Below are positions 19,426 through 28,607 of a stretch of DNA of 64,000 bases, in pieces; position 1 is the stretch's first letter; each line of letters begins with the position of its first letter. This stretch comes from Isochrysis galbana (Eukaryota > Haptophyta > Isochrysidales > Isochrysidaceae). The notes under the pieces are model-generated. The model saw nothing but the letters and a program-made list of their open reading frames with translations, searched no databases and was not told the origin of the DNA. The DNA is taken from NCBI GenBank assembly GCA_018136815.1, contig CM030940.1, forward strand, positions 1,680,213 through 1,744,212. The letters run 5' to 3'. Both the position numbers and the translations under genes were made by a program.

Positions 19426-19900
19426 GGCCCATAGGACAGCCGCCATGCTGGTGGAGCATCTGCTCGAAGGAGTCCGTCTCTCTCTCCTCGGGAGTGTTCC
19501 CGAGCCCCGTGGCCCAGATACCCACATCATCGAGATAAGGCATGCAGATCTCCCAAGCGAGCGAGCCGAGGGCGGCGTCCATGACGCGGCACAGGTAAGA
19601 AGGGCCGGATTGAACGCTGAAGGGGAGCACGTTGAACTCGTACTTCCCACAGTGGGTGACAAACGCGGTGATTCCGCAGTCGCTCTCTTTGATAGGGATG
19701 CCCCAGAAGCCCGAGGCCAAGTCCAGGGTGCACAAGAATAGAGAATCCAAGGATCCGCCGCCGGACGAGAGCCGGTCGATAGCCTCCACCGTCCACCGTG
19801 CCACCGTGAGGGGGAGAGGGCTGTCTTCTATCCGTGGCTTCGAGTTAACGTCGCAGCTATACCGCACGGGAACATGGGACTCCCCCGTACACTCACAGCA
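19426..19900 (-). pseudogene. Ty3/gypsy reverse transcriptase fragment
   Basis: Minus-strand frame with RT motifs in order: RIEDSPLPL, TLDLASGFWGIPI (motif A with its Asp), GITAFVTHCGKYEFNVLPF, and YLDDVGIWATG (YxDD box). This is the palm of a Ty3/gypsy RT. Gag, protease, RNase H and integrase are absent next to it. Joined head to head to the LINE endonuclease fragment at about 19425; the exact junction is unclear. Confidence 0.85.
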
Positions 19901-20668
19901 CGACACGGTCACTACGGACAAAGAAATACGGAGGGAATTTCGCAAATACTATGTTTGGTTATACTCCCCCAAAAGCGCCCAGCGCATACCCCAACTAGAG
20001 GCGACTCTAGCCGGGGCGTGAGGGGGGGGGGGGGGGGGACGCCCGTGCCCCCCAAATTTCGATCCCTTTTTTTCATCTTGAGCCGAACCCGAACCCCAAA
20101 TTTTACCCAAAAAACAAAAAATCACAAAAGTCTGGCGTTTGCCAATTCCAATTGCCAACAAACCGCAAACCGTGTCCGCGCAATCAAAATTCATTACGCA
20201 CCCCGCCCGCGGTGTCGGTTTGAAGTTGAGCTGTTTAAGCCCTTTGCGATTTTAGTGTCTTTTGTAATTATTTGGTTACGTTTTGTTGTGGGGGCCCAAG
20301 GCCCAAGGACACTTCGTACACTGCTTACACTTACACTTACACTTACACTTACACTTCCGAAGTGGAAGAGGATCGACAACAGAGGATGGCATGGAGGATG
20401 GAGGATGGCGGTGGTGGAAATTATGAATATTTTCACTGTGTTACGAGGTAACGAGGCCGAGGTGCAGAGGAGAGCAGAGGATTTGGGATGTGGACATGTT
20501 GACGGCGTTCGTTTGTACCGTGTTCACAGCCGTCAGTAGGAGCGTACAACAACACACAATACACATTATGCATGTGGACGAGGGCAGGTGGCAGCCTCTC
20601 TCTAAGGTTAGTCGCCCCCTCTTTCCCCCGCCCCCCCATCCCCACGCCTGCGCCCTTCAAACCGCCCG
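19901..20668. other. Intergenic, with G-run and CTTACA tandem repeat
   Basis: A run of about 18 G lies near 20020-20038. Six copies of CTTACA lie at about 20323-20357. Probably the promoter side of the gene starting at 20669; no promoter motif was recognised. Confidence 0.45.
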
Positions 20669-23415
20669 ATGGCCTCCACCACCGTCCCGCCGCCAGACAC
20701 ACCCGGCTCGCAGGGCACGTTGGGCGTGCGCAGGTGCGTGGTGGGCAGCGCGGGCCTGTCAGGCTAGTGGCACCCACGCGTCTTCACGCTGAACCCGTCC
20801 TCCGCGCGCGGCTGCAGGACACTGCAGGAGGTCGAAGCCAACTGCGCCACTGTGCGCGACCTGCGCACACGCTCGCTCAAGCACGGGGTGCAGCAGACGG
20901 ATGACGCGTGCAAGGCGGCCAAGGTGAGTGCGTCAAGCAGGGCGCACGGTTATCCCCACGCGCGCACCAGCGAGGCCGCCGATAGGCACGCGGCCTGGCC
21001 ACCTGTGCATCCCCCCCCCCGCAGGATGCCTTCCGCCAGAAGAAGCTCACCCTCATCAACAAGGAGACGAAGAAGCGGATGCTCGAGCAGGTGTGGCAGG
21101 ACAAGGTGGTGATAGACGAGCAGCAGGAGCGCGAGGCCGCCGCCGAGGCCGCCGCCAAGAAAGCCGAGGTAGTTGAGCTCAAGAAGTCAAATGGCGAGCG
21201 GCGCAAGGCGGTGCGTGCACGTGCAGAGGCCATTGAGGCGGCCATCACAAAGCAGGTAAACGACGTGATCGTACTGCGCGCGTCGCTGGAAGCGGCTGAG
21301 GTGGAGCAGGCCGCAGATATCGAGGCGAGGCAGAAGGAGGCCAAACTCCTCGAGCGAATCGCGCTTGCCAAACGACGACTCGAGGAGGCGGACAGCAAGA
21401 TGTATGCCGCCCAAACAGAAGTCGAGAAGCTGCAGCAGCAAAAGCGGTCCATCGACGGCCAGGTGGACGAGGTGAAGCAGCAGATTCGGCGTGAGGCACA
21501 GGTGTGAAAGCACGGCCAAGCTCCTGCGCGACGTGCCTCCTCTGACCCCATGCGTGCGTTCGCGCAGGACTGCGAGGCGGTCAGTCGTCAGCTGCATGAG
21601 GTGTGCGCACACAGCGAGTCACAAGCGCAGCAAAGCTCTCAGATCTCAGCGTGGTATGAGCACGTCACGACGATCGTCGCCCACTTCGCCGGGATGACGT
21701 GCACACCTGTGGATGACAACAGACTTCGGTATGACTTGGCCGAGCCTGCCGGCTGGGCCCTGCTCGTCTCTTTTGATCCCTCAAGTGGGCGGCTAGCCGT
21801 CGCCTCCCTCGAGCTGCCGGCAGCAACGGCTGCAGCCTATGCGTCAATCGGTATCTCAGCACCTACAATCTCCGATCTTGTAAGGCGCGCCGCCGAGCTC
21901 AATTCAGTCGAGTTTCTCGTACGCGAGGTGGTACATCGGCTCGGCAAGCCGGACGGAGAGCGGCAGACCTTTGATGCGCCTTGGCTCCCCACGCCACGCT
22001 CAACGGGTTCTCAGAAGGCACCCGACAATGCCCCGGCCTCGGCGGTCCTGTCGGGGCCTGCGTCGATCCCGCTATCGAGCGCGGCTGCTGCACCATCATG
22101 CACTCAGGCAGCCGTGGACGTGACACAGACGCCGTTCGCCGCCACAGCATCAGCGGCCGACCAGATTGAGCCTACACCTGCACTTTCTGTGGTGGCCAAC
22201 CTCAACAAGCGTCTATCTATGATTCCATTGAGAACGGAGAGTGAGGAGACAGCCGTGGAGCGCGGGCATATGTCGCATCAGCTGAGCCCCTCGCCCGCCG
22301 TTGCTGGTCCAGAGCACCCCGTCGCTCCGTCGCCAGGGATGACACCGCAGGTGGTGGGGCCTATTCCGAGGAGCCAGCCCATCGCAACCCCACGGCCTTT
22401 AGCGGTGGGGCCGGAGCCAACCTCGTCAGCCTCTTGCGCTGATCGGGCGTCAGGTCATCCCTTTGTCAGCGAGGCACCGCAAGCTGCGTGCACGCCGAAT
22501 GCCTCGTATCCAGGAGCAAGCGGATACAGGCTGCTGCCGACCTCCACTCCAATGCCCGGGAGTAATAACTCAGTTGCGCCACCACCGTCCGCCATGGCGG
22601 CTGATACGGTCCCCCGGCCTGAGTTCGCGGCACGACCCGAGCCCCGGTGGGAGTTCGACGTAGGCAATCCCTCCGATGCGGCTGGTTTCGTACGCTCTGA
22701 AGTGCTCGCAAGGACCCCGGCCGGGACGGCAGTGCAGTCACGTGCCGCGCCGGCGGGTGCTCCGCTTCCGCCCGCTGACACCCCGATGCCGTCCACATCA
22801 CAAAGCGCCGGACTCCGTACTCGGGACGTCGACGCAGTAGCAGTCTCGGCGCTCGGCTCGTCGCGTCACCAGAAGCGCTGCCACTCGCGCAAATCGTTTT
22901 CTCGTGCAGTCGCCCACCCGCGCTCACCTTGTGAACGGGCGGCACGTGCAGGTGTCCAAATGGATGCCAAGGCCGCGCTGTCAGGATTTGTCTCCTCCGG
23001 GTCAGGTTCGCTTCAGTTCCGTGTGCTGGATAGTGTGGGCCGGGTGCGCGCATCTCTCGCGGCCGATGGCACAGTTACATCAGCCAATGGCGAGGTGGTG
23101 GCCTACATTGAGCGCGATGGCAGCGTCGGCTCGGCGTCCCTGGATTACCTAGGTGAGGTCACATCGGCGGCCGCTGCCAACGGGATTGGATACATCACGG
23201 GCGAGGAGGACAATTTGTTGGCCGAAGTGGACTACGGGCACGCCATCATCAAGAGTCCTCAGGGCTCGACGATTGCGGAGCTGCGCAAGGACGGCGAGGT
23301 GCTCGGCCATTTCGGCATTTCGTGCGGGAAGTTCGAGGGGTTCGATTTTCATATGATGCAGCAAGCTGCCGCTTTCATTGTGATCATCGATCCATCCTTT
23401 GTTCACGGTAAATGA
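20669..23415 (+). CDS. Coiled-coil protein with kinetochore-RWD-like segment and C-terminal repeat domain, 4 exons
   Basis: Exons: 20669-20733, 20818-20923, 21025-21501 and 21568-23415; introns of 84, 101 and 66 nt, all GT-AG, joining in frame to about 831 residues. Residues 25-215 are a charged coiled coil (KKLTLINKETKKRMLEQVW, ERIALAKRRLEEADSKMY). Residues about 240-335 (AWYEHVTTIVAHFAG, LRYDLAEPAGWALLVSFD, LVRRAAELNSVEFLVREV) resemble, in pattern, the RWD domain that follows the coiled coil of KNL1/Spc7-type kinetochore proteins; this is a weak inference. A long Pro/Ala/Ser-rich disordered part follows. The last 140 residues have Gly-rich strands of the type GEVVAYIERDGSVG, GIGYITG, STIAELRKDGEVLG, ending FIVIIDPSFV; family not recognised. 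Either domain may be misread. Confidence 0.6.
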
Positions 23416-23739
23416 GCTCACCCAGCTTGGAATGGGTCGGTTTACACGGCATCGTCACGGGCTACGGTTGCCTGAGCACCTAGGAAAGGCAGCAGCGTCG
23501 TGGTGCCGTATGCAATGTAGGTCGCGTTCCGTCGAAAGAGGACCATGTGAATTTTCTTTTTATATTCCGGTTAAACTTGGAAAATGTAAGGTTTAAAAGT
23601 AACCCCCGTTCGTAGCGCTCCGGAGCTCTAGACTTCTCTCTCGGCTTTCGCTCTCTCGCTGGCGCCCGGCCTCCGCTCCGCAAGCGCCGGCTCCGCCTCG
23701 GCTGCGTAATGCCGCGTGGTGGCTCGGCAGTTCGACCAG

Positions 23740-24168
23740 CTCGCCGCAAGGCCACCTCTCCCATCTGACGAATTGTGATGGCCCATAGGGCCTGACGGCA
23801 ATGAGGAGGGAGGCATGCCGGCGGCAGGCGCGGCTGAGGAGACGACTTCGGAGACGCTGACGGGCTGAAGCCCGTCAGCAGAGGAAGGCGGGCAAGCGGG
23901 CTTGGGCGAGGGCGAGGACGGCGGCGAGAGCGACATGAAACGAGCGGCGAGAGGCGAGGGTGAATGAGAGGAGGGCTGTGATGGCAGGGGCTGGTGAGGC
24001 GAGGAGAGATTGTAGGGTATGAGTGTTACGAGAGCGACGAGAGCGAGAGCGACGGATGACGACTGGCGACAAGACGACGGACAAAGACACCCAGGAAAAC
24101 AGTCCGACTCTCGCCCCACGACTTCCTCACATAACTCGACTAAAATCAAACCCAAACACTCCGGCCAG
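23740..24168 (-). repeat. Ty3/gypsy-type leader (5' LTR/gag region) repeat copy
   Basis: Minus-strand sequence, with a frame starting MGLILVELCEEVVGRES and passing through SSPHQPLPSQPSSHSPSPLA to KPACPPSSADGLQPVS. It is a diverged copy of 40012-40470 (plus), and its end also resembles 62640-62700 and 63490-63600. No enzymatic domain remains. Confidence 0.65.
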
Positions 24169-24579
24169 ACGATGACGGACGACGATCAGAAGGCGATTTG
24201 TCGGCGATCCCGTCTGGAAGGGGAATCGCACCATAACGGAAACGAGGGGCAATCCTGCCACACAGGATTCCAAAAGACTTATCGAATAAGACAAGAGAGA
24301 TGCGGTGTGCCTAAGGGGGAGATGCGAAGAGATTCCAAATTAAACCTGATTGCAATCACTGAAGTAGATAGAGAAACGCGGAGAAGATAGCGAATTAAAC
24401 CTATTGGCGAGGCGCCTAGGATGAAGAAAGGTGGGGAAACTTCCTTCTCTTCGAGGGAAAGCGAGAGGGCGCTCCACAACCCAAGATCCTATGCATCCAA
24501 GCGAAGCTTTTGACCGAGAACGAGAACGAGAGAATTATAACGATAATGCCGAACGACGAAGAGAAGCCTGCTAACGAGC

Positions 24580-24599
24580 GTCGATTCGCGAATGCGACA
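24580..24599 (-). repeat. LTR-end motif
   Basis: Reads TGTCGCATTCGCGAATCGAC on the minus strand. The same 20-mer starts repeats at 39909 (plus) and 63686 (minus). A TG start and position beside Ty3-type leaders suggest an LTR terminus. Confidence 0.45.
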
Positions 24600-25174
24600 C
24601 CATCTCCCACTTCTGGCCCTCCTCTTGAAGATGTGGAGGGTGAGCAGGATGACCAAGTGGGGTCTGGACCGCCCAGTGAGAAGGAGGGTGAAGAGTGAAG
24701 AGGGTTCTGGCGCCTCCGAGTCAGATTCCCCCACGTCCCCCGCCCGAGCCCGCGGGAGGAGCTCTCCCCGCCCCAGTGGAGGTTCCAGATGCCTGGTTGG
24801 ATGCTGTGTTGGACAGGCTCTCCTCTAGGTACAAGGAGAGGGCACAGACAGCACTCCCAAATCGAGGCCGGCCGCGACGACCCTCCCCTACTCTCCCCGC
24901 GACCCGGGCCGCCGAGGCCGACGAGTGCCGGTACAACGCGGAGGCAGCTGGTAAACCTCACCAGTGTGGCTTCTAGGACTGGTATGTAATGATACTCGTA
25001 CGACTCGAATTCGACTCTGTAGAAGTCTCTGAGTATATACTTCCACGCTAGTATATATAGCGTCTTTAGGCTGTCGGGGGTGTTCGCGCCAGGGTACGCG
25101 AAAAGTCTATCTTTGATTTGTTGTCCGTGCGACCTTCCGGGGCTAGGCGTGTAGTTGGTAGTGGCGTCTATAGT

Positions 25175-25912
25175 CTATAGTTTCGAATATGTTTTTGTCT
25201 CGGGCTCGGGGCACCACGCTAGGTGGCACGAGTCTTCTCTGTGGCGGCGGCAAAATCTACATGCTCCCGTTGGGCTTTCTGCGAATCTGTTTCTCGTGCC
25301 TATTCTCCTGTGTGTAATGTGTTTGAAATGCATGTGTTTGTCTACGTGTTTCAGCAGTGGCAGCGTATATAGTTTAGCCACATGTTTCCATTCGTCGCTC
25401 GTGATGTTTAATCTCTTTTCCCATGCGGTTTTCGCCGCTTGCGGGTCGTTTTTCCGGGTTTTGGGTTTTCTTGAGCATGCCAGCTTTGTCCAAAAGGGTC
25501 TGAGAGCCTCCGGCGCGCCCAGCGGGATGCCTAGGATGGTTAGGTATTCGGTCTCTTGTATCCAGTTAAATCTTCTCATATCCCACGGGGGCCAGGGGCC
25601 TCTGCCATAAGGCATGCCCAGTGGAGGAGTGGCTGCTGAGGCCTGACCTTGTTGAGAAGCTGCCAGCAGCCTGCTGCTCCCCATGAGCCATGAGGGAGGC
25701 CAGCATGGCTGCCATGGATGGTGTGGCCGGGGCCACGGGCCGTGCGGCGCGACCGGAGTCGCACACACCTGTTCGGCCTCTGTGGGCGGACGCGGCCGCT
25801 TCATCAGCGGCTGCTCCATGTGCACTGGGGGGGCGCCCTCGGTGGGGGGCCCGAAGGAGAGGGGAGTCGCGTCGGCGCGCTCCATCGCGTCTAAGTATAA
25901 ACTTAGTTGCAA
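25175..25912 (-). pseudogene. Internally deleted LINE: ORF1 start fused to RT C-terminus with zinc finger
   Basis: A 245-residue minus-strand frame. Shortly before it lies the leader CTAAGTTTATACTTAG (25892-25907), and at residue 10 it has the family start MERADATPLS. The first 120 residues are Pro-rich ORF1-like. From about ETEYLTILGIPLG the sequence changes to the end of a LINE reverse transcriptase: TKLACSRKPKTRKND, KHITHRRIGTRN, and a C-x2-C..H..C zinc-binding segment (CRFCRRHREDSCHLAWC). The RT palm is missing. The fusion links the MERA-type ORF1 to a LINE RT and looks like an internal deletion derivative. Confidence 0.75.
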
Positions 25913-26031
25913 ATGGGAGGGAGTGAGGGAGTAACACCCTTTAGCCGCAACACAGCCTAAGCCCCCTGCTGTAGTTTCAACGGCATAAAAAATAAAGCGC
26001 GGACATAGTCCTCTTTCGACGGAACGCGACC

Positions 26032-26339
26032 GTACTATCTATTAGCTACTAGCGCTGCATTTGCATTGGCGAATTTGCATTTGCGGATCGCTTATCGTTA
26101 TCGCCTATCACTATCATTATCATGTCATGTCGAACGAGCGTCTTACAGTGGAATCGGCCATTTGCATGCACCAGAACAGGTGTCAAGGCAAGAGAGCTTC
26201 TGCCTAGGTGCGCCCACTATAGAGATTGCCCAACTTACCGCCATCCTTTCCCATAGATTGCACTACCTGCATCAGGCACTTTCTAGAACATGCGCTTCGC
26301 ACGCAGCGCACGATGAAATTGAGCACAGATACACCTGCT
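26032..26339. other. Short intergenic stretch
   Basis: Downstream of the plastid-type gene on the minus strand; contains TATCG repeats near 26090-26120. No gene seen. Confidence 0.5.
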
Positions 26340-27003
26340 TCACACACCCTTCAGAATCGAGTCGTAGTCAACTGCCTTGATGTTGCCTGCCTCGAGCTTG
26401 ATGATGCCATACTTGCCCTCCGTGTCAATCAGGCGACCCTTCGACCCCTTGTCTTCACCCGACACCTGCGATCATATGGATAGCGTTGGAAGAGCACATC
26501 AATGGGTGCAGCAACAAGGCGTGCCGAACGCAAGAGGACAGCAACTCGCTATGAGATACCGATAGCACCGGCTCTATCCCTCGATAGGCTGCGCCGCTCC
26601 GCTCCGATCCCAAGCTCCACCATGGCGCATTCCGTTCGCGCCACATGCGCACCAACACGATGGGATCTCCCGACTTGGCTGGGAATGCAGCTTGGTACTG
26701 ACGGATCTTGGCGGAGACCTGTGGGGGTGTGGAAGCCGCCGGGGTGTGGCACACAGCCCTGGGTTGGCGAGCGGGCCTGGGCGAGCGGGCCTGGGCGAGC
26801 GGCCGCACCTCATCGGGCGCCACCTTGGGCTCATCCACCTTGGCTCTCACAGGGTTCTTGGCGAGGGTGACGAACGGGAGGGAAGCTGCGTCGACGCGCT
26901 GGGCGGCCGGCGCGAGGGCGGATGCGGGCATGCCCGTCGGCGGCGCAGTGGAGAGTATGGCGGCGGCGAAGAGCGCGCCAGTCGTGGGGAGGGTCAGCTT
27001 CAT
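26340..27003 (-). CDS. Plastid-targeted small KOW-like protein, 3 exons
   Basis: Exons (minus): 27003-26809, 26718-26653 and 26465-26340; introns of 88 and 187 nt, GT-AG, phase 0; 128 residues. The N-terminus is a hydrophobic signal peptide (MKLTLPTTGALFAAAILST) ending at PASA-LAP, matching the ASA-FAP cleavage motif of secondary red plastid preproteins, and is followed by a Ser/Arg/Lys-containing transit-like stretch. The mature part has AKIRQYQAAFPAKSGD and then a KOW-like module: VLVSGEDKGSKGRLID, GKYGIIKLEAGNIKAVD. KOW modules bind RNA or ribosomal/transcription partners; here the exact role is unknown. The first intron is made of GCCCGCTCGCCCA-type repeats and also stays open when read through, so an unspliced form would add 29 residues. 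Confidence 0.7.
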
Positions 27004-27385
27004 CGCGGCGTCGCGGCGAAAGGGGGGGCGGGGGGGGGAAGGGGAGATCAGAAAAGGGGGCAGGCGAGGGGGGCAGGGAGGGAGGATCAGAGATTGAGAT
27101 TGAAGAAAGAGGACCCATCTTCTTTACTGAGGGGGAGGAGGAGGAGAGAGGGAGGCGGGGAGGGGGAAGAGAGAAGAACGGGAGGGAGAAAAAGAAGAGA
27201 GACAAAGAGATCTAGGGTACTAGGAGTAGAGAGAGAGAGGACACTACTACTACCCTACTGGCGAGAGAGAGATGGAGAGAGAGAGAGACGCGTGGGGAGT
27301 GAGTACACGAGTAAAAGTAGTGGAGAGAGACGGCGAGCACGGGTTCACAACTCCGCTCACTCCTCCTAAAGCTCAAGCTTCACCA

Positions 27386-27440
27386 GTAGGTGGTGAACAA
27401 GTATAGTCGAACGCGAAGTCAACTCAAACTTGGACAAAGT
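27386..27440. mobile_element. Partial copy of the 6238-6540 MITE
   Basis: AGTAGGTGGT, then TAGTCGAACGCGAA and TCAACTCAAACTT, match the reverse complement of 6497-6539 with small gaps. Only one end is present. Confidence 0.55.
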
Positions 27441-28008
27441 CAACGAACTGAAACCATTAGAGGGGGAGGGGAGGGCAGGTAAGGGGGTCCCTGGGGAATC
27501 CTTGGACGCCCAGGAAACATAGTGGTTAAACGCGTGAGTGGCCGTGCTAATGATAGCGATAGGCTCGCTCATCATCTTGGAAACCACTCTTCACAGACTA
27601 ACCGCTTCTCGCCACTTGCGCGGCGTGCGGCTTCCCTCTCTTTCCCCTCCCTCAGGATGCTTTTGAGAGGCGAGGGCCGCGCGCGCTGCTCCGACCAGGG
27701 GGCGTGAGAGAGAGGGGGGGGGAGGGGGAGGGGGGAAGGGGAGGGAAGAGCCCGAGGGGTTGAAGTGTAAGAAGAGCGCCGCCCTCTGCCGGCGGGCGCC
27801 CGCGTGCGGCGCGCTCGGCTTTCGCCTCTCTCTCTCTCTCTCGCTCCTCTCGGCCCCCCACCGGTGGAATGGCGCGCGCAGCCCGTCCGCAGTTGTGGAG
27901 ATCCCGCGCGTCCTACTCTAGCTTATAGGACCCCATCCTCTACTTTCCTCTCCTCGATGGCTGGTGGAGGAAGGAGAGACAGGCTCTCGATTCGAATCAG
28001 GGAAAAGC

Positions 28009-28011
<3 letters not shown>

Positions 28012-28075
<64 letters not shown>
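28012..28075. repeat. (CT)n microsatellite, about 31 units
   Basis: Uninterrupted CT dinucleotide run. Confidence 0.95.
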
Positions 28076-28079
<4 letters not shown>

Positions 28080-28607
28080 TTCGACACCAGCTGTGTCGCT
28101 CTCACTCTTCCATAAAGCCTGGGTTTTCATCTTTTATTGGGAGAGGGGGTGGGGGAGGATTGGGAGTGAGGGGCGGCGGGGGGCAGCGGGGGCGGGAAGC
28201 GGGAGACACAGGCACCGCTGCGGGGATGGGAGAGAAGAGAAGAGGAGAGGGAGAGAGGAGGGAGAGGAGGAGAGGGAGCGCGGAGGAGAGGGAGAGCAGA
28301 GAGAGGGAGAAGAGAGCAGGGGAGAAGAGAGGAGAGAGAGGAAGAAAAGCTGAATGGCACCGCCGGGCTGCGCGAGCGGGAGGTATAGGGAGAGAGGGAG
28401 AGAATAGAAAGAGAGGGGGGAGGCGGGGCGCAGAGAGAGAGAGAGAGCGAAGGGGGAAGCGAAGAGCCCGCCCGCGCCCTCGCGGCTTCTTCCTGTGTTT
28501 CCCCTCGCTTTCTCACCTCTTCTCGTCGGCGGCCCTTCCCCTCCGCCGCCGCGCCCGCCCGCCCTCCCCCCCCCCCTCCCCCCCTCCTCCTCCTCCCGCC
28601 TGCCGCC

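Larger units (their letters stand above)
23520..26031. mobile_element. 2.5-kb TIR element containing nested retroelement fragments
   Basis: Both ends carry GGTCGCGTTCCGTCGAAAGA plus a few more bases in inverted orientation (about 29 of 30 match), flanked by GTA at 23517-23519 and 26032-26034, a 3-bp target duplication. Inside are a Ty3-type leader (minus) and a LINE deletion derivative (minus); no transposase was recognised. Single related ends occur at 32245 (plus) and 50776 (minus). It lies just after the stop of the 20669-23415 gene. Confidence 0.65.
27004..28607. other. Intergenic between divergent genes, GA/CT-rich leaders
   Basis: Contains a GA-rich leader of the minus-strand KOW gene (27010-27300), a MITE relic, a CT microsatellite and a CT/CCG-rich leader of the plus-strand gene (28400-28607). 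No further gene seen. Confidence 0.55.

Noticed and set aside
26455-27003. Reading the KOW gene as one 182-residue frame
   Set aside because: Two GT-AG introns give a better protein, with the KOW-like end in a different frame and repeat-made sequence removed.
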